In this document: positions 42,989 through 53,001 of the stretch, in pieces | How the letters are laid out: every line of letters begins with the position of its first letter | Position numbering within the stretch: the first letter of the stretch is position 1 | From: Candidatus Leptofilum gracile | GTDB taxonomy: Bacteria; Chloroflexota; Anaerolineae; Promineifilales; Promineifilaceae | Assembly (NCBI GenBank): GCA_016713825.1 | Contig: JADJOJ010000003.1 | Span: forward strand, 248,001 to 312,000 | Length of the DNA stretch: 64,000 bases | Reading direction: 5' to 3' | Program-made: the position numbers and the translations under genes | The notes under the pieces: model-generated | Database searches by the model: none | What the model was told of the DNA's origin: nothing | The model's input: only the letters and a program-made list of their open reading frames with translations

Positions 42989-44305
42989 TTAATCAGTGGC
43001 AGAAGGGGCGACGGTGGGGAACGGCCGTTCCCGCCGCACAAACAACTGCCACTCCAGCGCCGTCGCCAGCACGTAAAACACCGCCACCATGCCAAAAATC
43101 GGCACAAAGCCAAACTCGCCAAAGCGCACCTGCAGCCAGCCGCTCACCTGCGGCATGATAAACCAGCCAAACTGAAACGACAGCGAATTCAGGCTCATGG
43201 CCAGCGCCTGCACATCAGTCGGCACGTGTTCCAGCACAAACGTTTGGTACACCGGATTGCTCAAATTCATTAGCGCCAGGCGGAAGATGTAGGCAATGCC
43301 CGCCACAAAAAACCAAAGGCTGGCCGCCGCCAGGCCGCCCGGCACCAGCCACGCCCCCACCCCCAGCAGCAGCAAAAACGGCACCGACAAAATCTGGGTC
43401 AGGATGACCGTGTGAATCTTGCCGTACTTGTCCGCCAGCGGCGGGCCTAAAAATTGGGCAATGGCCATTGCCAGCCCGCCAATGGCAAACACCATCGAGA
43501 TGGGCGGGTCTGGCTTTTGGTAGACGTTGCGAAAGTAAATGTTCATAAACGGCTGCATCAGCCCCGCGCCCAGGCCGATGATGAGCTGCGGCAGCAAAAA
43601 CTGGCTCAGGCTCCAGCCGTAGCGGCGCAGCTGCACCCAGGGCAGCTCCACCCGCCGCTCCCGGTCCACCGGCGGCATGATGATGCGGGTCAGCGGCCCG
43701 ATGGACAAGATGGTGACGATCATCATGCTGCCCAGGGCCAGCTGGTAGGCCAGGGTGTCGGTGGGGGCGGCATCGAACCAGTGGCCCAGCCAGGTGGGTA
43801 GCCAGCCGCCCAGCAAATTGCCAAAAAAGCCAGAGACGGTCATCAGGCCAAAGTTGAAGCTGAACACCCACTGCCGCTCATTTTCCGACGTGTTGGCCAT
43901 GAGAAAAGGGGCCATCGCCACCTGCCGCATGCTCATGCTGACGCCCGCCACCATGTTGAACAGAATCAGCAGCCCGCGGTAGGGGAACAGCACCAGGCCA
44001 ATCATGGCCAGGCTGCTGATGAGCGCCGTGTGGATCATGATCTTCTTCTGTGAGAAGCGCTCCGCCAGGTAGGCGGCAGGCAGCGCCATGAGGATGGAGG
44101 CAAACGAGGAAGCAGTTTGCAGCGAGCCGACAAATGCCTCATTGTACGCATCCCCCAGGCTGAGGACGTAGAAGTTGAACAGAAAGCGGAAAACGCCAAA
44201 GGCGAGGCCAGTAAAGGCGCTGTAGAGCAGCACCAGCCGGGCATTGGGGCTGAACTGTTTGGTTTTTTCGAGGTAGGTGGCCAGGCCACCGGTTGGTTGA
44301 GACAT
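42989..44305 (-). CDS. major facilitator superfamily transporter
   Basis: This 438-residue membrane protein has twelve predicted helices. The loop 2-3 region reads AAYLAERFSQKKIM, a loose form of the MFS GxxxDRxxRR motif, repeated after helix 8 as GPPLADKYGKIHT. The substrate is not indicated. The gene is monocistronic; the 275 bp upstream (to 44580) contain ACGGCCGT at 44408 and the terminator of the next gene. Confidence 0.88.
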   Translation of the reverse strand: MSQPTGGLATYLEKTKQFSPNARLVLLYSAFTGLAFGVFRFLFNFYVLSLGDAYNEAFVGSLQTASSFASILMALPAAYLAERFSQKKIMIHTALISSLAMIGLVLFPYRGLLILFNMVAGVSMSMRQVAMAPFLMANTSENERQWVFSFNFGLMTVSGFFGNLLGGWLPTWLGHWFDAAPTDTLAYQLALGSMMIVTILSIGPLTRIIMPPVDRERRVELPWVQLRRYGWSLSQFLLPQLIIGLGAGLMQPFMNIYFRNVYQKPDPPISMVFAIGGLAMAIAQFLGPPLADKYGKIHTVILTQILSVPFLLLLGVGAWLVPGGLAAASLWFFVAGIAYIFRLALMNLSNPVYQTFVLEHVPTDVQALAMSLNSLSFQFGWFIMPQVSGWLQVRFGEFGFVPIFGMVAVFYVLATALEWQLFVRRERPFPTVAPSATD

Positions 44306-44505
44306 GTTGTACGCTCTGTTTCGTAACTGTTTGATGGGTTTATAAAAATCACAGATTTCGTAGGTTGTGTTAGATGATTATCTAATTGGAAGTGTAGCAT
44401 GATTTTTACGGCCGTCACCTGATCTTTGGTACGTGGCGGGGTGACTTTTGTCGGGGGGGAGGGCGCAAAATTGCGGCGCAAAAATTGCGGCGCTAAATTG
44501 TGGCA

Positions 44506-44543
44506 CAAAAAAAGCCGGCACGATTGGGGAAACCGTGTCGGCT
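44506..44543 (-). terminator. rho-independent terminator of the sigma/DUF5667 operon
   Basis: Arms AGCCGACACG and CGTGCCGGCT (one G-U) form a 10-bp stem, and on the minus strand a run of TTTTTTT follows. It lies 38 bp beyond the DUF5667 stop. Confidence 0.8.
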
Positions 44544-44580
44544 CTTTGCGGTTCTCTAGACCGTTGTGGAGGGAGGAATC

Positions 44581-46029
44581 TTAACCGCCGTTGCCGTGGC
44601 CATTATCGCCGCCGGTGTCGGGGTTGGGTTGGGGGCCATCACCAACGGGGGTGCAATCATTGTCGCAGACGCCGTCGCCATCGAAATCGCCGTCGCCATT
44701 TTGGCCAGCGTTGGCGTCGTCCTGGCCGTACTGGTTTTCGTCGCCAGCGGGCACGCCGTCGTTGGTGCAGGTGCCGTCGTTGTCACAATCGCCAGCGCCA
44801 TTTTGGCCGCTGTTGGCGTCATCCTGGCCGTATTTGTTTTCGTCGCCAGCGGGGACGCAGTCATCGTTGTTGCAGATGCCGTCGCCATCGAAGTCGCCGT
44901 TGCCATGTTGGCCGTTGGTGTTGTCGGTTTGGCCGTACTGGTTGGCGTCGCCAACTGGGTCACAATCACCAGTGAGGCAGGTGCCATCGGAACCGTTGGG
45001 GCCATCGTTTCCGTTGTTGCCGTTGGCCTGATTGCGGCTGCCGTGGCTGGTGTCGGTCTGGCCAAAACGATTTTCATCACCGACCGGGTCGCAGTCGCCC
45101 GTGAGGCAGGTGCCGTCACCTGGGCCAACCTGGCCTGGGCCGTTTTGGCCTGCATCGTTACCATCGTCAGTGGGGCCGTTTGCTGGTTCCCACTCCTGAT
45201 TCTGCCCCTGACGCCAGCGGAACATCGGCGGATCGGCCAGGCCAGCCTGCACCTGTTCCTGGTATTGGTTTAGCAGCTGATTGACGGTGGCCAGGGTTGG
45301 ATCGCCAAGCTGGGTCATGGTTTGCTGCTCGGTTTGCAGCATGGTTTGCATTTGGGTGAGCAGGCCAACCAGCTCAGGGTCGCCGGTTTGGGCGGCTTGC
45401 TGGAGGGCGGTTTGCAGGTGGGTTTCTAGCTGGGCCATGAGGGCTTCGCTGATGGGATCGCCAGCGAGGGCGAGCTGGGTCATTTCTGCCAGCCGCACCT
45501 GGGCCAGTTCGGTTTGCAGGCTGGCTTGCTCAGCGGGGCCGTCGGCCAGGTTCAGGCGGGTTTCTTCCAGCATCAGCTTGACGGGGTAGAGGGGGGTGTC
45601 TGGCAGGCTGTTGTTAGCCAGGGCTGCGGTGCCGCCGCCCAAGCCAAAAATGACGATGGCGGTGGCGATTGCGCGGGCAAATAAAGCGTTCATGGGTTTA
45701 TGCTCCTTGTGAATGTTTTGGTTCTGAAGGGCTGTGCGTGTTTGCGTCAGCCACCCTTTCAGACGCAGGAGCGGGTTGGGAGATACGGGTGCGGGCGGCA
45801 ATTGGGCGATCTGGTCGAGGAAGTGGGCGCGAGCGGCCGTTTGCCAGTTGGGGTTGGGAACGGCCGTTTCTACCGTAACGGTTTGCCAATCGGCCAACTG
45901 TTCGGCGGCGGCGAGCAAGGGAGCCAGGGTTTGGGCGTGATCGGGGTAGCGGTGGAGAACGGCCGTTACCGGTTCCGTTTTCGCGGCTTCTAAAGCTTCA
46001 TCCAAAATGTCGGTAAAGTTGTTGGTCAT
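44581..46029 (-). CDS. DUF5667 protein with C-terminal Asp/Gly/Cys repeat region
   Basis: This 482-residue protein couples to an ECF sigma factor by a 4-bp overlap. Residues 1-100 look cytoplasmic and anti-sigma-like. A membrane helix lies at about 113-137 (LFARAIATAIVIFGLGGGTAALA). DUF5667 follows (SLPDTPLYPVKLMLEETRL, about 140-260). The last 190 residues are five imperfect repeats of about 25-35 residues: a DGDG-type calcium-binding loop, paired Cys (for example GDGTCLTGDCDPVGDEN) and a YGQDDANxGQNG spacer. They resemble thrombospondin type-3 and dockerin-like calcium repeats and would be outside the cell, oxidised and rigid. A membrane-anchored regulator with an external calcium-bound arm is plausible. 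The end lacks a second helix. Confidence 0.82.
   Translation of the reverse strand: MTNNFTDILDEALEAAKTEPVTAVLHRYPDHAQTLAPLLAAAEQLADWQTVTVETAVPNPNWQTAARAHFLDQIAQLPPAPVSPNPLLRLKGWLTQTRTALQNQNIHKEHKPMNALFARAIATAIVIFGLGGGTAALANNSLPDTPLYPVKLMLEETRLNLADGPAEQASLQTELAQVRLAEMTQLALAGDPISEALMAQLETHLQTALQQAAQTGDPELVGLLTQMQTMLQTEQQTMTQLGDPTLATVNQLLNQYQEQVQAGLADPPMFRWRQGQNQEWEPANGPTDDGNDAGQNGPGQVGPGDGTCLTGDCDPVGDENRFGQTDTSHGSRNQANGNNGNDGPNGSDGTCLTGDCDPVGDANQYGQTDNTNGQHGNGDFDGDGICNNDDCVPAGDENKYGQDDANSGQNGAGDCDNDGTCTNDGVPAGDENQYGQDDANAGQNGDGDFDGDGVCDNDCTPVGDGPQPNPDTGGDNGHGNGG
44640..45115 (-). repeat. tandem coding repeats of the DUF5667 C-terminus
   Basis: About five copies of a roughly 100-bp unit lie in tandem, each encoding one Cys/Asp/Gly module. 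They are recognisable on the plus strand by recurring GCCGTACTGGTT and GCCAGC(G)GGGAC-like blocks. Units differ by small in-frame gaps, as expected of repeats that expand and contract. Confidence 0.7.
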
Positions 46030-46619
46030 GCCACACGCTCCTCAATTGGCTGGGCGGGCTGCGGGGCCAGGATGTTTTGCAAGCGGGCCAGGCCGCGGTG
46101 CTGCAACGCTTTGATGGCTCCGATGGGTTTGTGCATCAGGTCAGCCACTTCTGCGTTGGAAAAGCCTTCTAAAAATTTGAGGGTGAGCACCTGCTGCTGC
46201 TCTGGCGTGAGCGTTTGCAGGGCGGTGATGACCTGCTCGCCCAGCAGGTGCTGTTCGGCGAGCTGGCCGGGCGAGTCGCCGCCGCTGGGAACAGTTTCGG
46301 GGAGGGGCAGGTGGTTGCGGTGGGCCTGGCGGCGGTAATGGTCGATGACCAGGTTGTGGGCGGTGCGGTAGAGCCACGCCTTGAGCTGGGTTTCGGGGCC
46401 ATTGCCGTTTTTCAGGGCGGCCAGGAACCGTTCGAAGACAACGGCCGTTAATTCCCGCGCCGCCTCTCCATCACTCACCTGCCGGGTGATGTAGCGGTAG
46501 AGCAGGGGGTGGTAATGGTCGTAAACGGCCGTTAACGCCGTCCGATCAAAGTTCCGAGCCTGTTGCAGCAGTTGGTCATCACAATTCTTCACGGTCACCC
46601 TCACTCTTCCAAGACGCAT
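46026..46619 (-). CDS. ECF-type sigma-70 factor
   Basis: This 197-residue sigma factor has region 2 (LTAVYDHYHPLLYRYITRQVSDGEAARELTAVVFERFL, about residues 28-66; WLYRTAHNLVIDHYRR) and region 4 (LTPEQQQVLTLKFLEGFSNAEVADLMHKPIGAIKALQHRGLARLQ, about 135-180). The spacer between them is short, as in ECF sigmas. Its stop overlaps the DUF5667 gene, the usual partner in Chloroflexota. It presumably directs a membrane- or envelope-responsive regulon. ACGGCCGT occurs at 46441 and 46525. Confidence 0.92.
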   Translation of the reverse strand: MRLGRVRVTVKNCDDQLLQQARNFDRTALTAVYDHYHPLLYRYITRQVSDGEAARELTAVVFERFLAALKNGNGPETQLKAWLYRTAHNLVIDHYRRQAHRNHLPLPETVPSGGDSPGQLAEQHLLGEQVITALQTLTPEQQQVLTLKFLEGFSNAEVADLMHKPIGAIKALQHRGLARLQNILAPQPAQPIEERVA

Positions 46620-46635
46620 GAGGTGCGCAAAAGAT

Positions 46636-46663
46636 ACGGGGCACTGAATTTTCAGTGCCCCGT
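46636..46663. terminator. symmetric hairpin between sigma factor and YgiT genes
   Basis: ACGGGGCACTGAA and TTCAGTGCCCCGT form a near-perfect palindrome with almost no loop, lying between the YgiT stop (46724) and the sigma factor start. There is no strong T run, so it may act as a weak or bidirectional terminator. Confidence 0.5.
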
Positions 46664-46723
46664 TAGCCTACTAAAAAGTTATAAAGGAATTGTGTTGGTG
46701 TGAGGGGGTTATGCCCTGAAAAC

Positions 46724-46981
46724 TTAGGCGAAATTAGCCGAAGGCATTTGGATGTAGTGGTCTGGTTTTTCCTGATTTTGTTTGATGGCAAAAAAACGAC
46801 GCTCAATTTCTTTTAGAACGGCCGCTTCATAAAAAATCATGCCGCATTGAGTGCAAACCTGCACAGGAGTGTTCGGAACAAGCAAATAATCACCATCATG
46901 GCTGTAAAGATAATCGGTATGGCGAATTTCGTACGATTCTGCGCCGCAAAATGGGCAATGGCCTTCTGTTTTTTCACTCAT
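46724..46981 (-). CDS. YgiT-type zinc finger protein (antitoxin-like)
   Basis: This 85-residue protein has two CxxC pairs (CPFCGAE near residue 9, CTQCGMIFYE near residue 43), the zinc-binding fold of MqsA/YgiT antitoxins, but no HTH half. Its start overlaps the end of the DUF4258 gene by 8 bp. DUF4258/YgiT pairs are classed as toxin-antitoxin-like. The region is visibly AT-richer than neighbours and lacks the ACGGCCGT octamer, suggesting acquisition. Confidence 0.85.
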   Translation of the reverse strand: MSEKTEGHCPFCGAESYEIRHTDYLYSHDGDYLLVPNTPVQVCTQCGMIFYEAAVLKEIERRFFAIKQNQEKPDHYIQMPSANFA

Positions 46982-47285
46982 CTCTTGTTCCTCGTGTCCA
47001 CGGATCTACAAACTTCGGTGGTTGTGGAATGTATACCGTTACCAAGACGATTTTTTCTCCACGCCAGCCGCAAACCACATGAATCGGTAAATCAGCTGAG
47101 AATCCAACGATCAAGCAACTTTCACCTCGGCCTGTGTTTGGATACGTTTCCAAAATTTCGCCATTTAGCAAAGCTTCTTCAATCTGCATCAAGGTAAGAT
47201 TATCTGCTTTTCTTTCGATATCAGCATGTAAGCTATACAAATAATCGTCTTGCCGAATAAGTTGCTTTATCTCGTCAATCTTCAT
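46974..47285 (-). CDS. DUF4258 protein (toxin-like)
   Basis: This 103-residue protein shows the DUF4258 pattern: an N-terminal His in SLHADIERKAD (near residue 19), LTLMQIEEALLNGEILETYPN, and CLIVGF...HVVCGWRGEKIVLVTVYIP. The family resembles RelE/BrnT-like small RNases in predicted size and layout, but activity is inferred from its constant pairing with YgiT. The last ten residues are variable (WTRGTRDE). Confidence 0.82.
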   Translation of the reverse strand: MKIDEIKQLIRQDDYLYSLHADIERKADNLTLMQIEEALLNGEILETYPNTGRGESCLIVGFSADLPIHVVCGWRGEKIVLVTVYIPQPPKFVDPWTRGTRDE

Positions 47286-47359
47286 GATGCAGTTTGTATG
47301 CTAATAGTTTTAGATTTGGAAAGCAAGCAAGTTAAATTTTGCTTAATTCACATTTGACA

Positions 47360-47560
47360 TCATGCTTTTGAAAGGACGCGAATACGCCCTGCAACCGGTT
47401 TAACATCTTTGCTTTCCAAAATGCTGGGATTGGCGCTGAGGATCATGTCGGTAAACATGCAGAGCAGTTCCATGCGCTCTTCAAGGGGCAAGGATTGGAA
47501 CCAGCGGGCCTTAGCCTCTGGTGTTTCTTCACTGCGACTGTGGGAAACTGTTTTTTCCAT
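47360..47560 (-). CDS. small hypothetical protein
   Basis: This 66-residue protein begins MEKTVSHSRSEETPEAKARW and has a helix LPLEERMELLCMFTDMILS, then SILESKDVKPVAGRIRVL. Small acidic-basic proteins of this type occur widely as single genes next to toxin-antitoxin or nuclease genes, but I cannot name a family. It lies on the same strand as, and 74 bp upstream of, the DUF4258 gene. Confidence 0.55.
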   Translation of the reverse strand: MEKTVSHSRSEETPEAKARWFQSLPLEERMELLCMFTDMILSANPSILESKDVKPVAGRIRVLSKA

Positions 47561-47634
47561 GCGCCTATTTTACCACAGAACCAAACATGAAGATTGTTGG
47601 CACTTCGACAACCAGTGTGCGTGAAAAGCACTTT

Positions 47635-47694
47635 ATCAAAGATTTCGCAGATTAAAAAGATTGAAAAATCTGGTAAATCTGCGAAATCTTTGAT
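47635..47694. repeat. perfect 18-20-bp inverted repeat
   Basis: TCAAAGATTTCGCAGATT and AATCTGCGAAATCTTTGA face each other across 22 bp, with flanking ATCA/TGAT extending the pairing. The AATCTGCGAAATCTGTGG-type sequence near 24358-24380 is a related half copy. It lies downstream of the methylmalonyl-CoA mutase gene. Confidence 0.7.
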
Positions 47695-47737
47695 GATGAA
47701 TCATGAAAGCACACTATTTGATATTAACCCGGATTGT

Positions 47738-49888
<2,151 letters not shown>

Positions 49889-49905
49889 AATGTGAACTCC
49901 AAGAG

Positions 49906-50381
49906 AATGGGACGCAGATGAACGCGGATGACGCAGATTTTTTATTTGTTGGTCAGGGTTGGTTTGTTGTGATTGCTGAAGGCTTTGCGTTTGTAGCTTG
50001 GTTGGGGGCCAAAATTCAAAAGTAAGCCTACCTCGTAAGGTGTTGCTTTCAGGTAGTTTAGCAGTTGCGCTTCATGGTCTTTAACCAAAGCTCTGGTTGC
50101 TTTCAGTTCAAGTATAATTAAACCATTGACCAGAATGTCTGCAAAATATTCCCCAATTATTTGATTGCGAAAATGAATGGCAATGGGTTTTTGTTGTTCT
50201 ACCTGAAACCCGCGAATTCCAAGTTCAATAGCTAACGCATTTTCATAAACCTTTTCCAGAAAGCCGTAACCAAGCATGTTATAAACGTCATAGAACGTTC
50301 CAATGATTTCTTTCGTCAGTTCAAAATGTTGATACTCAGACATTTTTTATCCGCGTCATCTGCGTTGATCCGCGTCCCATT
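49906..50381. mobile_element. cassette: GxxExxY gene boxed by 33-bp imperfect inverted repeats
   Basis: The left repeat (49906-49938) begins AATGGGACGCAGATGAACGC. The right one (50349-50381) read in reverse begins AATGGGACGCGGATCAACGC. They pair over 33 bp with four mismatches. The GxxExxY stop and start codons lie 4 and 6 bp inside the repeats, so almost nothing else is carried. There is no transposase and no obvious target-site duplication. The unit sits cleanly between methylmalonyl-CoA mutase and aldo/keto reductase genes, 2 bp from the reductase stop codon. Confidence 0.6.
49942..50343 (-). CDS. GxxExxY protein (PD-(D/E)XK-like family)
   Basis: This 133-residue protein has the family motif GFLEKVYENAL near residue 27, followed by the nuclease-like core IGEYFADILVNGLIILELKAT (about 63-83), where the Asp, Glu and Lys are placed as in PD-(D/E)XK enzymes. 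The end, LLLNFGPQPSYKRK, is typical. GxxExxY proteins are widespread and of unknown role, often near mobile DNA. No Shine-Dalgarno is visible; the region before the ATG is entirely repeat sequence. The gene is AT-rich and has no ACGGCCGT, unlike its neighbours. Confidence 0.9.
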   Translation of the reverse strand: MSEYQHFELTKEIIGTFYDVYNMLGYGFLEKVYENALAIELGIRGFQVEQQKPIAIHFRNQIIGEYFADILVNGLIILELKATRALVKDHEAQLLNYLKATPYEVGLLLNFGPQPSYKRKAFSNHNKPTLTNK

Positions 50382-50383
50382 TC

Positions 50384-51241
50384 CTAAACAAACAGCGGTT
50401 CCATGTTGATGTTTTGCATTTTTGCGGTGAGGGTGGCTTGGGGAACGGCCGTATCCACCCGCATCGCCGCATCCAACACCATTGGCAGCAAAGTCGTGTC
50501 CCCCACCGTGTTCAGAAAAACGCCGGGCCGACTAAGCACCCACTGCACCGCCAGATCGATTTCAGCCTGGGTGCTGAATGGTTCGTACCAGGTGGTGTGC
50601 GTTTTGGGCTTATCGCCCCACGAGCCTTTGGCCAGCGCTTTGATGGTTTGAATGGCGACGTTTTTTTGCTGGCAAACGTTTACCAACTGCTCAAAATCGG
50701 CAGCGTACTGCGGATTTTGCATCATGGTGGGGTTATAGGGCAGCAGCACGGAATCAAAATCGAACCGTTCCAGGCTCTTCAGGTGCATTTGGGCCACGGT
50801 GGTGCCGTGCCCGGTCACGCCCAAAAAGCGGGTCAGCCCCTGCTCCCGCGCCTCGATGAACGCCTCCAGCGCCCCGCCTGGCCCCATCGCCGTCTCCCAC
50901 TCATCCGGCTCAACGAGGATGTGCATTTGCCACAAATCTACATGGTCGGTTTTTAGGAGGTCGAGTGAGCGGTGCAGCTCATCTTTGGCGGCCTGGTAGG
51001 TGCGTTTTTCGGTTTTGGTGGCCAGGAAGAATTGATCGCGGTAATTTTTGAGCCACGGGCCTAACCGCAACTCTGCGTCGCCGTAGGAAGCGGCCGTATC
51101 GATATGATTCACGCCATATTCCAGCAGCAAATCCAGGGTTTTGTTCGCTTCATCTTGCGGGGTGCCCCAAAAAGCGGCCGCGCCAAACAGGGTGCGCGTG
51201 CTGTTGTGTCCGGTTCTGCCAAAAGGAATTTTTTCGATCAT
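50384..51241 (-). CDS. aldo/keto reductase
   Basis: This 285-residue TIM-barrel protein has the catalytic tetrad of the family: Asp and Tyr in NHIDTAASYGDAE (near residues 47-53), Lys in ATKTEKR near 75, and His in VDLWQMH near 107. It should reduce aldehydes or ketones with NADPH. The bulky-residue substrate range is unknown. It is cytoplasmic. The stop codon is only 2 bp from the GxxExxY cassette, which inserted at its 3' flank. Confidence 0.9.
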   Translation of the reverse strand: MIEKIPFGRTGHNSTRTLFGAAAFWGTPQDEANKTLDLLLEYGVNHIDTAASYGDAELRLGPWLKNYRDQFFLATKTEKRTYQAAKDELHRSLDLLKTDHVDLWQMHILVEPDEWETAMGPGGALEAFIEAREQGLTRFLGVTGHGTTVAQMHLKSLERFDFDSVLLPYNPTMMQNPQYAADFEQLVNVCQQKNVAIQTIKALAKGSWGDKPKTHTTWYEPFSTQAEIDLAVQWVLSRPGVFLNTVGDTTLLPMVLDAAMRVDTAVPQATLTAKMQNINMEPLFV

Positions 51242-51286
51242 GAGGTTCTCCTAGAAGCTATAAATTGTCTGAAATAGGGTAAAAAA

Positions 51287-51469
51287 TTAGCTGATTTTCC
51301 ACCCCTTTTTGTGAAGGTAGAATGCCAGTAGGGAGGCACTTGATACGATTATTAGCCCAAGCAATGGTTTGCCTGAATCAACAAATACGAACAAGAAAAA
51401 GAGCATCCCCACAATGAAGCCTGCAGGGCCAGCATTTCTTCTGCCATGCATTTCAATGTTCCTTGCCAT
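51287..51469 (-). CDS. small membrane protein
   Basis: This 60-residue protein has a basic start (MARNIEMHGRRN) and two membrane helices (FIVGMLFFLFVFVDSG and LLGLIIVSSASLLAFYL) with a lysine-rich end. There is no known family. It lies upstream of the reductase on the same strand. The gene is AT-rich, and its coding status rests on length and composition only. Confidence 0.45.
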   Translation of the reverse strand: MARNIEMHGRRNAGPAGFIVGMLFFLFVFVDSGKPLLGLIIVSSASLLAFYLHKKGWKIS

Positions 51470-51503
51470 TCGTTGGCTATGAATTCAGCAAACGGCCGTT
51501 CCC

Positions 51504-52133
51504 CTAAGGCAATGGCTCCACGGTGAAATTATCAAACTGAACCTGCACCCCACCGACGCCCAGCGTGCGCACCATCAAGCCAATATCGCCGCTGCTAAAC
51601 GCATCATCGGTTACGCGCCCCACCTCCTGATCATTGACGAAAAAGATGAGGTTCTGCCCTTCTGCCTGCACCGCCAGCTTGTTGGTCGCGTTGCCCTGGT
51701 TGATCGCGGGCGACTCAAACCACCAGTCGTTCACAATCGGCTCTGCTTCCGCCGCACCGCCATCGCGATACCGGCCGATCCACACATAGCCGTCGCCGGA
51801 AATCTGGAAGGAGTAGAAGTTGTCGTTTTCGTCGTCTACGCGGAACAGCATGCCGTAAGCGTTATTGTCTGGCCCGGCGACCTGGGTGGCTTCCACGGTG
51901 TAGATGCCGTTGCTGAAGCTTTCGCCAGCGGTTGTCCAGCTGGTGAGCTCATCTTCATTCACAGTAAAGTCGAACACGCCGTCGCGCACTTCACCGGTTA
52001 CATCGCCGCTGCTTTCTACCCGCCAGCTGCCGGGGGCGTCAAACGGTTCGGTGTAGGGCTGTGTGCCACCACAAGCGGTGAAAACGGCCGTAAGCCCCAA
52101 AAAAACAAAGAGTCGTAAAATTTTTTTATGCAT
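51504..52133 (-). CDS. lipoprotein with concanavalin A-like beta sandwich
   Basis: Starting at MHKKILRLFVFLGLTAVFTACGG (52133), the 209-residue protein has a lipoprotein signal peptide with the lipobox TAC just before residue 22. The mature part is a single beta-sandwich of the laminin-G/3-keto-disaccharide hydrolase-like type (NNAYGMLFRVDDENDNFYSFQISGDGYVWIGRYRDGG and QNLIFFVNDQEVGRVTDDAFSSGDIGLMV). It is anchored outside and may bind sugars. The reading frame upstream to 52181 is not needed. Confidence 0.8.
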   Translation of the reverse strand: MHKKILRLFVFLGLTAVFTACGGTQPYTEPFDAPGSWRVESSGDVTGEVRDGVFDFTVNEDELTSWTTAGESFSNGIYTVEATQVAGPDNNAYGMLFRVDDENDNFYSFQISGDGYVWIGRYRDGGAAEAEPIVNDWWFESPAINQGNATNKLAVQAEGQNLIFFVNDQEVGRVTDDAFSSGDIGLMVRTLGVGGVQVQFDNFTVEPLP

Positions 52134-52294
52134 GGTTGCCTGAATTCTCCAAAAGTTTGAAATACAGAGGTGATGATACATTGGCAGGCCTGTTTTGGCG
52201 AGAGGGTTCAGCCGCAGTTAAGGAGGTATTGAGATTGGGGGAGGGGGTGGGGAACGGCCGTATCCCACTTGGCGCAAGAATGGCAGCCAGACCG

Positions 52295-52735
52295 TTAAGA
52301 TTCGCTTTCTGTGCTGGTAAGCAGCTGTTCAATTTCCTCAATGATTGCCGGTAAATTGGGTCTGGTGAAGCTCATATTTGGTGCGGGGATGCGATTGTGC
52401 TTGATATCGGGCGGTATATGCTTGTGGTGAGGATGTGTGCTTTGCAAACTCGGTTCGCTTGGATGTGGTTGTGGGTCATACCAGTAGAGCTTTTCAGAAC
52501 CTTGCCAAACCTCATACCCATACCAATCAATCTGGACGGGTAAACGTGAATAAGTGAGCCTTTCACGAACCACCACGCGAACATCAAGTGCAAAAAAAAG
52601 CTCTCCGGCAATTCGGGCCAGAGATGCTCCTTTGCGAAAAAATGTTACGGTTGACTGTTGAACAGAAGGGAAGTTTTTCTGTAACGAGTAAATAAAAAGC
52701 TCGTAATCTTCAGGCGTTCTCAGCGGATCGTTCAT
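52295..52735 (-). CDS. DUF6516-family protein (toxin-like)
   Basis: This 146-residue protein carries the C-terminal HPHHKHIPPDIKHNRIPAP signature, in which the His cluster may be catalytic, followed by LPAIIEEIEQLL. DUF6516 proteins, which I recall as TumE-like toxins, are found beside a small partner gene; here the partner lies directly upstream, overlapping by 4 bp. No direct proof of toxicity exists in the sequence. The segment has no ACGGCCGT and is AT-richer than the flanks. Confidence 0.75.
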   Translation of the reverse strand: MNDPLRTPEDYELFIYSLQKNFPSVQQSTVTFFRKGASLARIAGELFFALDVRVVVRERLTYSRLPVQIDWYGYEVWQGSEKLYWYDPQPHPSEPSLQSTHPHHKHIPPDIKHNRIPAPNMSFTRPNLPAIIEEIEQLLTSTESES

Positions 52736-53001
52736 GCACTTACACGCACGAGGCCCGTCAAGCTGGAGCTGTTGCGTTGCATACGCTGAATTTCGTTACG
52801 ATACACTGCTTGACGTTCCAGCCAGGTTCGATACACGCTGGCCCACTCACCAAAATCGAGTACCCATGACTCGTTTTCCGGCTCTTCACCGCTAGCATAG
52901 GCAGAATAAAATGTTTCAGACCGGACGCCGTATTTGCGCTCAAAACTCAGTAACTCTTCTTCGAGCGCATGAATATCTGCCAAAATTTCTTGTGGAGTCA
53001 T
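52732..53001 (-). CDS. small partner of the DUF6516 gene (antitoxin-like)
   Basis: This 89-residue protein begins MTPQEILADIHALEEELLSFE, a coiled-coil-like helix, then KYGVRSETFYSAYASGEEPE, a helical Trp-rich middle and a short tail. It starts the two-gene unit and overlaps the DUF6516 start. Pairing and size fit an antitoxin, but no DNA-binding motif is visible. Confidence 0.65.
   Translation of the reverse strand: MTPQEILADIHALEEELLSFERKYGVRSETFYSAYASGEEPENESWVLDFGEWASVYRTWLERQAVYRNEIQRMQRNSSSLTGLVRVSA

Noticed and set aside
44640..45115. CRISPR-like tandem repeat
   Set aside because: The units are coding, without unique spacers, and form protein modules.
44566..45273. Hydrophobic 235-residue frame opposite DUF5667
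   Set aside because: Alternating Val/Ala stretches are the complement of the Asp/Gly/Cys repeats, not membrane helices.
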